Under the pieces are notes generated by a model. The model was not told the origin of the DNA. It saw nothing but the letters and a program-made list of their open reading frames with translations, and ran no database searches. Of a DNA stretch of 15,191 nt, positions 1-7,337 are shown one piece after another. Where the stretch lies: positions 1-15,191 of the forward strand of contig JADLHR010000130.1 in NCBI GenBank assembly GCA_020848665.1. Direction: 5' to 3'. The translations under genes and the position numbers were made by a program. Numbering within the stretch: the stretch's first letter is position 1; each line of letters begins with the position of its first letter. The stretch is from Anaerolineae bacterium (GTDB lineage Bacteria; Chloroflexota; Anaerolineae; Aggregatilineales; Aggregatilineaceae).

Positions 1-2329
1 CATCGACCTCGCGCAGCCATTCTGGCGCGCTATTGTATCCGGCGTCCAGCGCGATCAGTTCAGGGGCATCCGGGCTGAGCGTATCGTCCTCATCCGCCGT
101 TGCCTGGGTGATGGCGCTCAGCCAGTCCGGAATCGCGGCCTCGGTGTCCGTACGCGGTTCAGGCTCAATGCCAAGAACGAAATCGTCGCCTGGCAAATCC
201 CACTCCAGCGCATCAAACGAAGGGGACAGTGCCGGCTCAGCCGGGCGCTCATCGCGCGCCAGCGCGGCAGCGTCGAACGCTGACAGCGCGTCCTCCGGTT
301 CCTCGTCAACCAGATCGGCGCCTGAGAAGTCAAGCGCAGCCATCTCCGGCTCTTCTTCGCCCGAGGTCAACTCTCCCGTGAAGGCGCGCATCCAGTCGGG
401 TTCTTCGTTCGGCTGCAAAATACCGGTATGGCCCGCCGACTCGTAAACCGGCACGTTCGATGGATCGCCGCCCTCAAACGGGTCGTACGCCTCGTCAAGC
501 AGTTCCCCGGTGGTTCCATCTCCCGTCTCAGGAGCGGAAAGTTCCAGCCCGGCCATCCAATCGGGCGCCTCCTCCTGCTGCGCTTGTCTGACGGCGTGCG
601 CCAGGCCAAAGAGCGCGGGGCGCTCGGCATCCGGTTCGGCGGCAGGCTGATCCGCCTCAGTATCCGGCCAGTCCTCTACAATACCTTCACCGGCCAGCGG
701 GAACATCTGCGCTACTGGTTCTACTGGCGGCGCAGGGGCCAATTCATCGGTATCGATCTGCGCGAGCGTGACCTCCGCCGCCTCACCGAATATCGCCAGG
801 ATGTCGTCCTCTGGCAGGGTATCCTCAGCAACGGTTTCAGCCTGCGCCGCCGTGATCTCTGGCTCCGCCATGTCTTCAAGCTGGCTCAGCCAATCGTCAG
901 CCGCATCGGAGTCGCTCGCGGCGAGCGATAAAGCGTTGAGCAGATCCTGATCCGGTACAGCTTCGAGCTGGTCGGAGACCGCGCTGAGCGAAATCGCAGG
1001 CGCCAGCCAGTCTGGCTCTGATTCAGCAGCCTCAGGCACTGTTTCTTCGCCCTGCGACGCCGTCTCGTCGTTCAGGTGGTGATACAGGCTGTCTTCCAAC
1101 GCGGCGAAGTCCGTCAGCCAGTCTCCGGCGCTCTCCACCGCGCTGCTCTGGGCATCAGGCTCGGCATCAGATGGCTGGTCCTGGAATTCGGCCAGCGCAC
1201 CGAACAAGGCGGGTGCTTCCGGCAGCGCCTCCTCAGGTTCCTGGACGCTCTGCTCCTCGCCGAGCAGCATCCCCCAACCTTGTTCGTCAAAGGCTGGCGG
1301 CTCTGGCTGCGCAGCCTCCTGCCCCGCTTCTGGCCGGGCGAACAGCGCCATCCAATCGTCAGGGTCGGGCGGCGCGCTGGCCGGGGCAACCTCGGCGTCC
1401 AGTCCAGCAGGCTGAGCGCCCTGCTCGCCCAGGTCCAGCGCTGCCCCTGCCGCCTCCGCCGCGTTCAAAACATCGAATAAGCGGTCCAGATCGGCGATAT
1501 CGTCGTCAGGAGGCGCGCTCAAGCCCTGCTCGTGCCGGTGCTCGGACGCCGCCGTCGCCGCGTCGAGCCAGCTTATAGTTGGCAGCGCGCCTTCGTCCAG
1601 CGCAGCTCCAATCGCCCAGTCCTCCTCGTCCGGCCCGGCAAGCGCCTCGGCGGAAGGCATGGCGATAGCGGCAGCGCCGTCATCAGACTGCCAATCGACC
1701 GGCTCCGCTGGTTCCTCGGCGGCTTCCTGAGGCAGAAGCGGCTCTCCCGGCAGGAAAGCCACGCCGAGGTCGGACAACCAGTCGCCGTCCACCGGGCGCG
1801 GCTCATCTTCCGCGGTCACCAGGCCGTCGGGCGTCCATGGCTCGGCCGCATCCGGAAAGTCGGGCTGTGCTTCGCGCTGCGCCGGTTCCGGCAGGCCCAC
1901 TACCACGTCAGACTCTTCCGCTGCATCCCCCGCCCCGTCGAGCCAGTCAGCAGGCACGGCGTCCTCCGGAGGCAACTCTGTGTCCGGGAATGAGGCGAGC
2001 CAGCCGGGCACACCTGCTGCTTCCTTGTCCAGACTCAGGTCCGGTGCTGCCGCCGGAAGCGTGTCCTGGAGTGGCAGCCAGTCGGCATCGAGTGGCGCGG
2101 ACAGCGGCGGCTCCGGTTCGCGGTCGGCGGTCGCGCCGCCATACCAGCCTGGCACTTCATCGTGCTCAGGGGTGAGAAGACCGCGCACCCAATCCGACTG
2201 ATCGTCAGGCTCGAGTACGTCACCGAAAATCGCCTCGGTGTCAATCTGCGACGGGCCTCGCGCCGCGAAAATGTCTTCTTCGTGCGACGGCGCGAACGAC
2301 GTGTCCAGATCGTCCAGATCGTGCACCCA
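1..2329 (-). repeat. degenerate Trp-motif repeats in the TPR protein tail
   Basis: This part of the gene encodes recurrent heptad-like motifs centred on Trp: PEWVHDL (W279), then SDWVRGL, ADWLPLQ, PGWLASF, ADWLDGA, GDWLSDL, DDWMALF, GDWLTDF, PDWLAPA, DDWLSQL, PDWMAGL, PDWMRAF, PDWLSAI (W1014) and PEWLREV (W1049). They are separated by 15-60 residues of acidic, Pro-rich, non-conserved sequence. DNA identity between copies is low, so these are protein-level motifs and not recent tandem duplications. The number of copies beyond the window edge cannot be seen. Confidence 0.75.
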
Positions 2330-3163
2330 TTCAGGCGTCTCCGCAGAGAGTGTGACCGCAGCACGCGTGGTGTAGTCCAGCCGTTCCAGGCGGTTCGGAT
2401 CAGGCCCGGCGTCACCGGGGCGAAGAATGCGCAGCGCCGCGTATGGATCGAGGGCTTCGATCTGGTCGAGATATGGCTGGGCGTCCGAGGGGCGGCCATA
2501 CGCCAGCCACAAGCGCGCCATCAGCGTGTTAGCCTCCAGGCAATATGGCAGCGTCTTCAGAATCTCGAGCGCAACCTCGCCTGCCTCAAGCTGATGCTGG
2601 CTTTCCCACAGCAGCTTCGCCAGCAGAATCTGCAGGTCAACCCGTCCCGGCGTCGCCTGGAGCGCGTAGCGCAGTTCGAGGATCGCCTGATCATACAACT
2701 GGCTGTTGGCGTACTGCCGCGCCAGGGCGCCGCGCGTCAATTGCAGCTTGCCAACTTCGCTGCGCTCATGCCCACTGCGCTGGCTGTAGAGCCGCCGAAG
2801 CGCGGTGTCTAGCACGGCGTTGCCAGGAAGTTGATCCTGCGCGCGTTCTAGATGCCAGATCGCCTGGTCAAGCGATCCCTCCTGCTCGCGGATCTCGCTA
2901 AGCGCGATATGCGCGATGGCATCATCCGGCACCACGCTCAGCACCCGTTGGAAAATGTCCGCCGCCTGGACAAAGTATTCTGGCAGGCCCTCGTTGTGGC
3001 CCTTGCGCAGCAGCGCCTTGCCCAGCAGTCGATACGTGGCTACGTTCTGAGGATAATGCTGGAGAAGGTACCGGCAATGGCTGACAACCTCAGTCGGAGA
3101 CTCATTCTCCACCATTGATTCCAGCTCGTTCAGGTAGGCCCGCAGAGTAATCATCTCAGCCAT
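1..3163 (-). CDS. TPR protein with long acidic Asp-Trp-motif tail (C-terminus cut by the window edge)
   Basis: The frame is open from ATG at 3163 to the left edge with no stop; I translated every codon and 1054 residues are visible. Residues 1 to about 270 are helical and TPR-like, with repeated hairpins such as the segments around VATYRLLGKALLRKG, AIAHIALSEIREQEG and YDQAILELRYALQATPG. From W279 onward the protein changes into a Pro/Ala/Glu/Asp-rich, probably disordered tail with about 20 Trp residues, 14 of them in Asp-Trp, usually DW followed by L or M, every 35 residues or so. I saw one lysine and no cysteine in this tail. There is no signal peptide or membrane segment, so it is probably cytoplasmic. 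TPRs suggest protein binding; the Trp motifs look like repeated short docking motifs (inference). ATG 3163 was chosen because it opens the conserved part and a promoter lies 70 bp upstream; the ribosome site (GAGAAG) is weak, and GTG 3181 is an alternative start. The exact function is unknown. Confidence 0.85.
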   Translation of the reverse strand, partial: MAEMITLRAYLNELESMVENESPTEVVSHCRYLLQHYPQNVATYRLLGKALLRKGHNEGLPEYFVQAADIFQRVLSVVPDDAIAHIALSEIREQEGSLDQAIWHLERAQDQLPGNAVLDTALRRLYSQRSGHERSEVGKLQLTRGALARQYANSQLYDQAILELRYALQATPGRVDLQILLAKLLWESQHQLEAGEVALEILKTLPYCLEANTLMARLWLAYGRPSDAQPYLDQIEALDPYAALRILRPGDAGPDPNRLERLDYTTRAAVTLSAETPEWVHDLDDLDTSFAPSHEEDIFAARGPSQIDTEAIFGDVLEPDDQSDWVRGLLTPEHDEVPGWYGGATADREPEPPLSAPLDADWLPLQDTLPAAAPDLSLDKEAAGVPGWLASFPDTELPPEDAVPADWLDGAGDAAEESDVVVGLPEPAQREAQPDFPDAAEPWTPDGLVTAEDEPRPVDGDWLSDLGVAFLPGEPLLPQEAAEEPAEPVDWQSDDGAAAIAMPSAEALAGPDEEDWAIGAALDEGALPTISWLDAATAASEHRHEQGLSAPPDDDIADLDRLFDVLNAAEAAGAALDLGEQGAQPAGLDAEVAPASAPPDPDDWMALFARPEAGQEAAQPEPPAFDEQGWGMLLGEEQSVQEPEEALPEAPALFGALAEFQDQPSDAEPDAQSSAVESAGDWLTDFAALEDSLYHHLNDETASQGEETVPEAAESEPDWLAPAISLSAVSDQLEAVPDQDLLNALSLAASDSDAADDWLSQLEDMAEPEITAAQAETVAEDTLPEDDILAIFGEAAEVTLAQIDTDELAPAPPVEPVAQMFPLAGEGIVEDWPDTEADQPAAEPDAERPALFGLAHAVRQAQQEEAPDWMAGLELSAPETGDGTTGELLDEAYDPFEGGDPSNVPVYESAGHTGILQPNEEPDWMRAFTGELTSGEEEPEMAALDFSGADLVDEEPEDALSAFDAAALARDERPAEPALSPSFDALEWDLPGDDFVLGIEPEPRTDTEAAIPDWLSAITQATADEDDTLSPDAPELIALDAGYNSAPEWLREVD

Positions 3164-3231
3164 AATGCGCTCGCTTCTCACGCTCGCCAGGTATGTCCAG
3201 GCGTATTTATCGGTGAAATGGGCTTTTTTTC

Positions 3232-3260
3232 ATTATGCATTGCACGGCCTAAAAGCGCAA
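3232..3260 (-). promoter_or_regulatory. sigma70-type promoter for the TPR gene
   Basis: Read on the minus strand, TTGCGC (3260 to 3255) is followed by a 17-nt spacer and CATAAT (3237 to 3232). The -10 box matches the consensus at 5 of 6 positions. It places the transcript start near 3225, about 60 nt before ATG 3163, just after a run of seven A on the same strand. It lies in the 114-bp gap behind the deacetylase gene, so the TPR gene probably has its own transcript. Confidence 0.5.
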
Positions 3261-3277
3261 TACGGCTGAAGATTGCA

Positions 3278-4309
3278 TTAAGGAAGGTTGTGAAGCTTGC
3301 GGACGCGCCCGATCAGAGCGTCGATGTCCGGCTCGTTCGGGCGTGGCGCCGGCCCGAGCGGATCGTCCCGGTGGTCGTCGCCGAGCAGCGCCCGGACAGT
3401 ATTGCACCAACCCGCTGCCAACGCCCGCAGATGATAACCGCCTTCGAGCACGACGATCACCCGCCCCAGGCACACCTCGCTTGCCAGATTCACCAGCCGC
3501 CGCATTGCCGCGTCGTACCCGTCCAGCGAAAGGGCTAGCTGCGCCAGCGGATCCGTCCAGTGTGCGTCAAATCCTGCCGAAATCAGCAGCAGTTCCGGCT
3601 CGAAGCGGCGCACGGCGGGGATAACCACCCGGTCGAGCGCCGCGCTAAAGCCGTAATCGCCCACCCCTGGCGGCAGCGGAATGTTGATCGTCGTCCCGAC
3701 GCCCGGCCCATCACCGGTCTCGGTCAGCGCCCCGGTGCCAGGATACAGCGGTGATTGATGAGTCGAGAGGAACAGCACGGATGGATCGTCAAAAAAGATC
3801 GACTGCGTGCCGTTGCCGTGATGCACGTCGATGTCCACAATCGCTACCCGCGCCAGCCGGTGTTGGCGTTGCGCGTGCCGGGCCGCAATTGCTATGTTGT
3901 TCAGCAGGCAGAAGCCCATCGCGCGCGAAGGAGTTGCATGGTGTCCCGGCGGGCGCACCGCCGCCAGACCATTCGCCGCCGATCCGCTCAGCACCGCATC
4001 GGTCACGGCCAGGGCAGCTCCCGACGCCAGCCGCGCCGCCTCGTAAGAGTACGGCGTGACATACGTGTCGAGATCGTACATACGCGCGGGGCGATCCTGC
4101 GTCACGGCCAGACGATCGACGTGATCGCGCGTGTGGACCGCGAGCAGGCTCTCGCGCGCCGCCTCGCGCGGTGAGAGCATGTCCACCCGCGCCGCCAGGC
4201 CGGTTGCCGCCATCGCATCGTTGATCGCGCGCAGGCGACCCGCGTGCTCCGGGTGTGTCTCGATCGTGTGCAGAGCAAAGCGGGGGTCGGTCGCGTAGGC
4301 AGTGGTCAT
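3278..4309 (-). CDS. histone deacetylase-family zinc amidohydrolase (AcuC / acetylpolyamine amidohydrolase-like)
   Basis: This is a 343-residue protein of the arginase/deacetylase fold, which removes acetyl groups from acetyl-lysine or acetylated polyamines using one zinc ion. The full active site is visible: RPPGHHA with tandem His 123-124, the zinc ligands D161 and H163 in DIDVHHGNGT, D248 in SAGFDAH, and the catalytic-type Tyr 292 in EGGY. All are intact, so it should be active. It spans the whole domain with no extra regions. The start at 4309 (MTTAYATD) is preferred over the longer reading from 4408 because AGGAGAGG sits just upstream and the extra N-terminus would run through the hppA terminator. 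In bacteria such enzymes act on acetylated acetyl-CoA synthetase, polyamines or other proteins; the substrate here cannot be told from sequence. Its neighbours (hppA upstream, TPR gene downstream) do not identify the substrate. Confidence 0.9.
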   Translation of the reverse strand: MTTAYATDPRFALHTIETHPEHAGRLRAINDAMAATGLAARVDMLSPREAARESLLAVHTRDHVDRLAVTQDRPARMYDLDTYVTPYSYEAARLASGAALAVTDAVLSGSAANGLAAVRPPGHHATPSRAMGFCLLNNIAIAARHAQRQHRLARVAIVDIDVHHGNGTQSIFFDDPSVLFLSTHQSPLYPGTGALTETGDGPGVGTTINIPLPPGVGDYGFSAALDRVVIPAVRRFEPELLLISAGFDAHWTDPLAQLALSLDGYDAAMRRLVNLASEVCLGRVIVVLEGGYHLRALAAGWCNTVRALLGDDHRDDPLGPAPRPNEPDIDALIGRVRKLHNLP

Positions 4310-4320
4310 AGTCCTCTCCT
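4310..4320 (-). promoter_or_regulatory. strong ribosome binding site fixing the deacetylase start
   Basis: On the minus strand AGGAGAGGACT directly precedes ATG 4309, with the AGGAG core 6 nt from the start codon. This decides between the short reading (343 aa) and the 376-aa extension. Confidence 0.75.
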
Positions 4321-4351
4321 GCTCATGCCGCCTGGCGGCCGGGCGCGATAG

Positions 4352-4380
4352 AAAAACGGCTCCCGGAGTTCCGGGAGCCG
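4352..4380 (-). terminator. rho-independent terminator of hppA
   Basis: A perfect 10-bp stem, CGGCTCCCGG with CCGGGAGCCG (4357-4366 and 4371-4380), encloses a 4-nt loop. On the minus strand it is followed by TTTTT (4356 to 4352). It starts 40 bp beyond the hppA stop and just before the deacetylase ribosome site, so it should uncouple the two genes. Confidence 0.85.
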
Positions 4381-4419
4381 CGCAAACGTCAAAGAGTCGC
4401 CGGGGCAAGTTCCCGCCGA

Positions 4420-6864
4420 TCAGTCGCCCGCAACGAGCGCTTCCGTGACACGCTCGCTTGCGGCATCTTCCGACATCTCGATACGGCGGTCGCTACGGCG
4501 AACCGACCACAGAATCAGGGCGATGCCTGCCGCCGCGCCAACGACAACACCGGCGCCGTAGCCGCTGTACTGCACCACAATCGGCGCGACGATCAGCGCG
4601 ACGAGGTTCATGACTTTGATCATCGGGTTCAGCGCCGGACCGGCGGTATCCTTCAGTGGGTCGCCGACGGTATCGCCGACGACCGACGCCTTATGGTTCT
4701 CGCTGCCCTTACCGCCATAGTTCCCGTCTTCGACGTACTTCTTGGCGTTATCCCATGCGCCGCCTGCGTTCGACATGAACACGGCAAGGAGCTGCCCCGT
4801 CGCGATCACGCCGACCAGGAAGCCGCCGAGCGCCTGCTCCTTGAGCAGCAGGCCGACGGCGATTGGCGCCACCACCGCGATCACGCCCAGCGGGATCAGC
4901 TCGGTCTGCGCGGAGTGCGTTGAAATGGTGACCGCCTTGGCATAGTCGGGCGTCTTGGTACCGTCGGCGATCTTCGGATCGCGCAGTTGGCGGCGCACTT
5001 CGGCCATAATCTGCCCGGCGGCGCGATTGACAGCCTTGATCAGCAGGCCACTGAACAACAGCGGCAGCGAACCGCCAATCAGCAGGCCGACGAACACAAC
5101 CGGGTTGGCGAGGTTAATGACTTCCTCGAACGTCTGCCCTGCCGGCAGAACACGCTGGATGTCGGCAAAGAAGCTGCCGAACAGTGACACCGCCGCGATC
5201 ACCGCCGAGCCAATCGCAACCCCCTTGGTGATCGCCTTGGTTGTATTTCCGGCAGCGTCCAGGTCGGCCATGATCTGGCGCGCTTCTGGCCCCATACCGG
5301 CCAGCTCGCCAATGCCGTTCGCATTGTCCGAGATTGGGCCAAAGGTGTCCATGCTGACGTTGTTGCCGGTGTGCGAGAGCATGCCGACACCGATCAGCGT
5401 CACGCCAAACAGGATGTAGCTGTAGCGGTGAACATCCGGCACCGCATGCATGCTGACCAGGAACAGCGCCAGCACCATGATCCACAGCGCGTGGAAGAAA
5501 CCCTCGACCAGGTGCCCGCGCCGCTGCCCGCGCACGATTTCAAAGACCGACAACGCCGCGCCAATGATCACGGCGGGCAGCTTCAGTTCGGCAGGAAACT
5601 CAAAACTGTAGACCAGAATCGCAGCGGTCAGCGCCGCGACAATTACGAACAGCGCCCACACGCTCGACAGGTAGCCGAGCGATAGACCTTCGAGGATGAC
5701 CGAGGCCGGCCCGTAGCGCGTCGAGGCTGCGATCGTGCGCACCCGGCTGCTCTTGGCGCTGGTCGCGTATGAGGTAAGCGGGTTGAAGACCACCGCCAGC
5801 GCCACACCAACCGCCACCAGTGTCGCCAACGACAACTGACCGGCGTACAGCCACGCCAGCAGAAACGTAGAGATAATCGTGATACCGGAAGAAATCTCGT
5901 AGCTCTTGAACATCGCCTCTTCGGCGTCGTCCACCCGCCACAGCGACACGGCGTACGTCCCGACAATCGAACTGACCACGCCGATGCCGCGCACCAGCAG
6001 CGGCAGGACGATCCAGTACAACTCGCCGTTGATGCCGGTCAGCGCCAGGCCGAGGATCAGGCTGGAGACGATCGTCACTTCGTACGACTCGAAAATATCA
6101 GCGGCCATTCCGGCGCAGTCACCCACGTTATCGCCCACCAGGTCCGCGATCACGGCGGCGTTGCGCGGGTCGTCTTCTTCCATACCGGCCTCAACCTTGC
6201 CGACCAGGTCCGCGCCAACGTCCGCCGCCTTGGTGTAGATACCGCCGCCCACGCGCATGAACAGCGCCAGCAGCGTCCCGCCAAAGCCGAAGCCCAGCAG
6301 CACGTCGGGGGACGCCTTGCCGAAGATGATGAAGATGACTGTGCCACCGAACAGCCCCAGGCCGTCAGTCAGCATCCCCGTGATAGTACCGGAACGATAC
6401 GCGATCTTCAGCGCCTCCTGGTACCCCCCCCGCTCTGCCGCCGCAGCGACGCGCACGTTGCCCTGCACCGCCATATTCATCCCGAAAAAGCCAACCATCG
6501 CCGAGAATGACGCGCCCATCACAAAGGCCAGCGCACGCGCAAATGCGATCACAAGCTGCGCACGGCCCTCGTCGTGATCGAAATATTCGTTCGCCTCGGG
6601 CGTTGGGCTAACCACGTATACGCTGAGAAACATCGCCACCGTGAGGATTGCGATCATAATAGCAATGGTCCGCAGTTGCGTGCGTAAATACGCGTTCGCC
6701 CCGTCGCGAATGTAGCCCCAGATCCGCTGCATCTCGGCGGTGCCCTTGTCTGCGGACATGATATAGTTGCGCAGCCACATCGCATAGCCGAGCGCAAGGC
6801 CGGCCGTGCCAAGCACGATAAAAATCATGACTTGTTCAAAAACTTCGATGTCCATTTGGAACAT
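4420..6864 (-). CDS. hppA: membrane-bound proton-translocating pyrophosphatase, K+-independent type
   Basis: This is an 814-residue polytopic membrane protein that hydrolyses pyrophosphate and pumps H+ across the cytoplasmic membrane. The family signatures are intact: DVGADLVGK at 215-223, the acidic metal/PPi site with D241, D245 and D249 in DLVGDNVGD, GNNVSMDTFGP before mid-protein, and DTVGDPLKD at 731-739 near the C-terminus. Many hydrophobic helices alternate with these loops. The diagnostic stretch GNTTKAITKG (539-548) has Lys 543 and Thr 546 where K+-dependent enzymes have Ala and Gly, so it should be a K+-independent H+ pump (family knowledge applied to visible residues). Length is slightly above the usual bacterial 660-770. 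The start at 6864 is set by AGGAGGG 9 nt upstream. It is monocistronic by the signals seen: its own promoter near 7003 and a terminator at 4352-4380. Confidence 0.96.
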   Translation of the reverse strand: MFQMDIEVFEQVMIFIVLGTAGLALGYAMWLRNYIMSADKGTAEMQRIWGYIRDGANAYLRTQLRTIAIMIAILTVAMFLSVYVVSPTPEANEYFDHDEGRAQLVIAFARALAFVMGASFSAMVGFFGMNMAVQGNVRVAAAAERGGYQEALKIAYRSGTITGMLTDGLGLFGGTVIFIIFGKASPDVLLGFGFGGTLLALFMRVGGGIYTKAADVGADLVGKVEAGMEEDDPRNAAVIADLVGDNVGDCAGMAADIFESYEVTIVSSLILGLALTGINGELYWIVLPLLVRGIGVVSSIVGTYAVSLWRVDDAEEAMFKSYEISSGITIISTFLLAWLYAGQLSLATLVAVGVALAVVFNPLTSYATSAKSSRVRTIAASTRYGPASVILEGLSLGYLSSVWALFVIVAALTAAILVYSFEFPAELKLPAVIIGAALSVFEIVRGQRRGHLVEGFFHALWIMVLALFLVSMHAVPDVHRYSYILFGVTLIGVGMLSHTGNNVSMDTFGPISDNANGIGELAGMGPEARQIMADLDAAGNTTKAITKGVAIGSAVIAAVSLFGSFFADIQRVLPAGQTFEEVINLANPVVFVGLLIGGSLPLLFSGLLIKAVNRAAGQIMAEVRRQLRDPKIADGTKTPDYAKAVTISTHSAQTELIPLGVIAVVAPIAVGLLLKEQALGGFLVGVIATGQLLAVFMSNAGGAWDNAKKYVEDGNYGGKGSENHKASVVGDTVGDPLKDTAGPALNPMIKVMNLVALIVAPIVVQYSGYGAGVVVGAAAGIALILWSVRRSDRRIEMSEDAASERVTEALVAGD

Positions 6865-6991
6865 TTGGTGACACCCTCCTAATGGGCGAAGCCCGAGACA
6901 TCGGGCGACCCGCGCCGCAACGGTAACGCGATGACCACGATCAAGCGGTGTCTCGCGTGGCAGCGATGGACGCGCCGTCCGGGAGACGACC
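6865..6991 (-). promoter_or_regulatory. hppA 5' leader with small competing hairpins and the ribosome binding site
   Basis: The leader is about 127 nt from the predicted start near 6991. It contains GGGC-GAA-GCCC (6884-6894), which overlaps a competing hairpin, CCCGA-GACA-TCGGG (6892-6905). Another small stem lies at 6968-6980 (GGACG/CGTCC). The ribosome site AGGAGGG is at 6880 to 6874. The stretch 6868-6880 is complementary, apart from one bulged base, to 7194-7207 inside the upstream small ORF. I recognise no known riboswitch class. Confidence 0.4.
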
Positions 6992-6997
6992 CACCGA

Positions 6998-7027
6998 ATT
7001 GTACCCCTAAGTAGCCGCTCCGAGCAA
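6998..7027 (-). promoter_or_regulatory. candidate hppA promoter
   Basis: On the minus strand TTGCTC (7027 to 7022) is followed by an 18-nt spacer and TACAAT (7003 to 6998). The -10 box is near-perfect and the -35 box is moderate. It would start transcription near 6991, inside the gap, independently of the small-ORF promoter further upstream. Confidence 0.5.
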
Positions 7028-7117
7028 AGGGAACTGCGCGAGGAAACTCCTCAAATCCCAGTGAGAATTATCAGAGAAATTCGCGTCTGCGCGCAGGCGG
7101 CGCTGCTGCCACAAAGC

Positions 7118-7145
7118 GAAGGCCCCGACCGGGGCCGGGGCCTTC
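7118..7145 (-). terminator. GC-rich hairpin after the small ORF, possible terminator
   Basis: A perfect 9-bp stem, GAAGGCCCC with GGGGCCTTC (7118-7126 and 7137-7145), encloses a 10-nt loop. The loop can re-pair (GGCCCC with GGGGCC at 7121-7126 and 7131-7136). On the minus strand it is followed only by GCTTTG, so the U-tract is poor and termination may be partial. It lies 36 nt after the small-ORF stop and before the hppA promoter. Confidence 0.5.
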
Positions 7146-7152
7146 TGTTCTG

Positions 7153-7253
7153 GGCGCTGTGACACCTGCAACAAGTGAAACTAGTTCACCTGAAGGAGGG
7201 GTGTCACAGCGCCGGTTGTGGTACTACTATCTTGCATCGACACCACCTCCTTC
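7153..7253 (-). promoter_or_regulatory. alternating stem-loop element overlapping the small ORF
   Basis: Three segments on the minus-strand transcript compete. Segment A (7253 to 7239, GAAGGAGGTGGTGTC) contains the ribosome site of the small ORF. Segment B (7213 to 7192) is inside the ORF. Segment C (7166 to 7153) lies past its stop. The 3' part of B (GACACCCCTCCTTC) pairs with A over 14 bp with one bulge, hiding the ribosome site. The 5' part of B (GGCGCTGTGACACC) pairs perfectly with C over 14 bp, freeing it. The two pairings share GACACC, so they exclude each other. Both loops are 33 nt. A small inner hairpin, GTGAA/TTCAC (7175-7189), covers the stop codon. This is the architecture of translational or transcriptional attenuators, but no known family is recognised. 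Confidence 0.55.
7181..7237 (-). CDS. 18-residue small ORF with consensus promoter and ribosome site, possible leader peptide
   Basis: ATG at 7237 opens an 18-codon frame, MQDSSTTTGAVTPLLQVN, ending in TAG at 7181. AAGGAGGT lies exactly 7 nt before the ATG, the best ribosome site in the gap. A TTGACA/CATAAT promoter about 65 nt upstream fits a short leader of roughly that length. The peptide is hydrophilic and Ser/Thr-rich, with no Cys, membrane helix or export signal, so it does not resemble a type I toxin or a lanthipeptide precursor. I recognise no family. The codons overlap the B segment of the alternating stem-loops, so its translation would be expected to change RNA folding, as in leader-peptide control. 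The alternative is a non-coding regulatory RNA in which this frame is fortuitous, though chance agreement of promoter, ribosome site, ATG and stop is unlikely. Confidence 0.5.
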   Translation of the reverse strand: MQDSSTTTGAVTPLLQVN

Positions 7254-7308
7254 TTGTTTGAGATGGCAAGTGGAGGGTGCTCGTCTGTGTAGACGTCGAA
7301 CGTAGCAG

Positions 7309-7337
7309 ATTATGGCACAGCGCCAGGCGGTTGTCAA
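7309..7337 (-). promoter_or_regulatory. near-consensus sigma70 promoter for the small ORF transcript
   Basis: On the minus strand a perfect TTGACA (7337 to 7332) is followed by a 17-nt spacer and CATAAT (7314 to 7309; 5 of 6). It is the strongest promoter match in the window and predicts a start near 7303. The spacer contains GGCGCTGTG, a 9-mer that recurs in the B segment downstream (7213 to 7205). Confidence 0.7.

Noticed and set aside
33..2901. Several plus-strand open frames of 60-216 codons over the TPR gene
   Set aside because: They have Arg/Ser/Pro-rich random composition and no ribosome sites. They overlap a minus-strand frame that is open for 3.1 kb and has TPR and Trp motifs.
4310..4408. 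N-terminal extension of the deacetylase (starting upstream at 4408)
   Set aside because: The extension would translate through the hppA terminator hairpin, and a strong ribosome site sits just before ATG 4309.
6865..6991. Known riboswitch in the hppA leader
   Set aside because: Only short local hairpins are visible; I recognise no conserved core of any established riboswitch class.
7181..7237. Type I toxin or lanthipeptide-like precursor
   Set aside because: The 18-residue product is hydrophilic with no membrane helix and no cysteine, and no modification enzyme is encoded nearby.
7201..7317. Plus-strand GTG frame beginning after GGAGGG in the hairpin region
   Set aside because: The putative ribosome site is too close to the GTG. 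The product is compositionally unlikely, and the opposite strand has promoter, ribosome site, ATG and stop in proper order.
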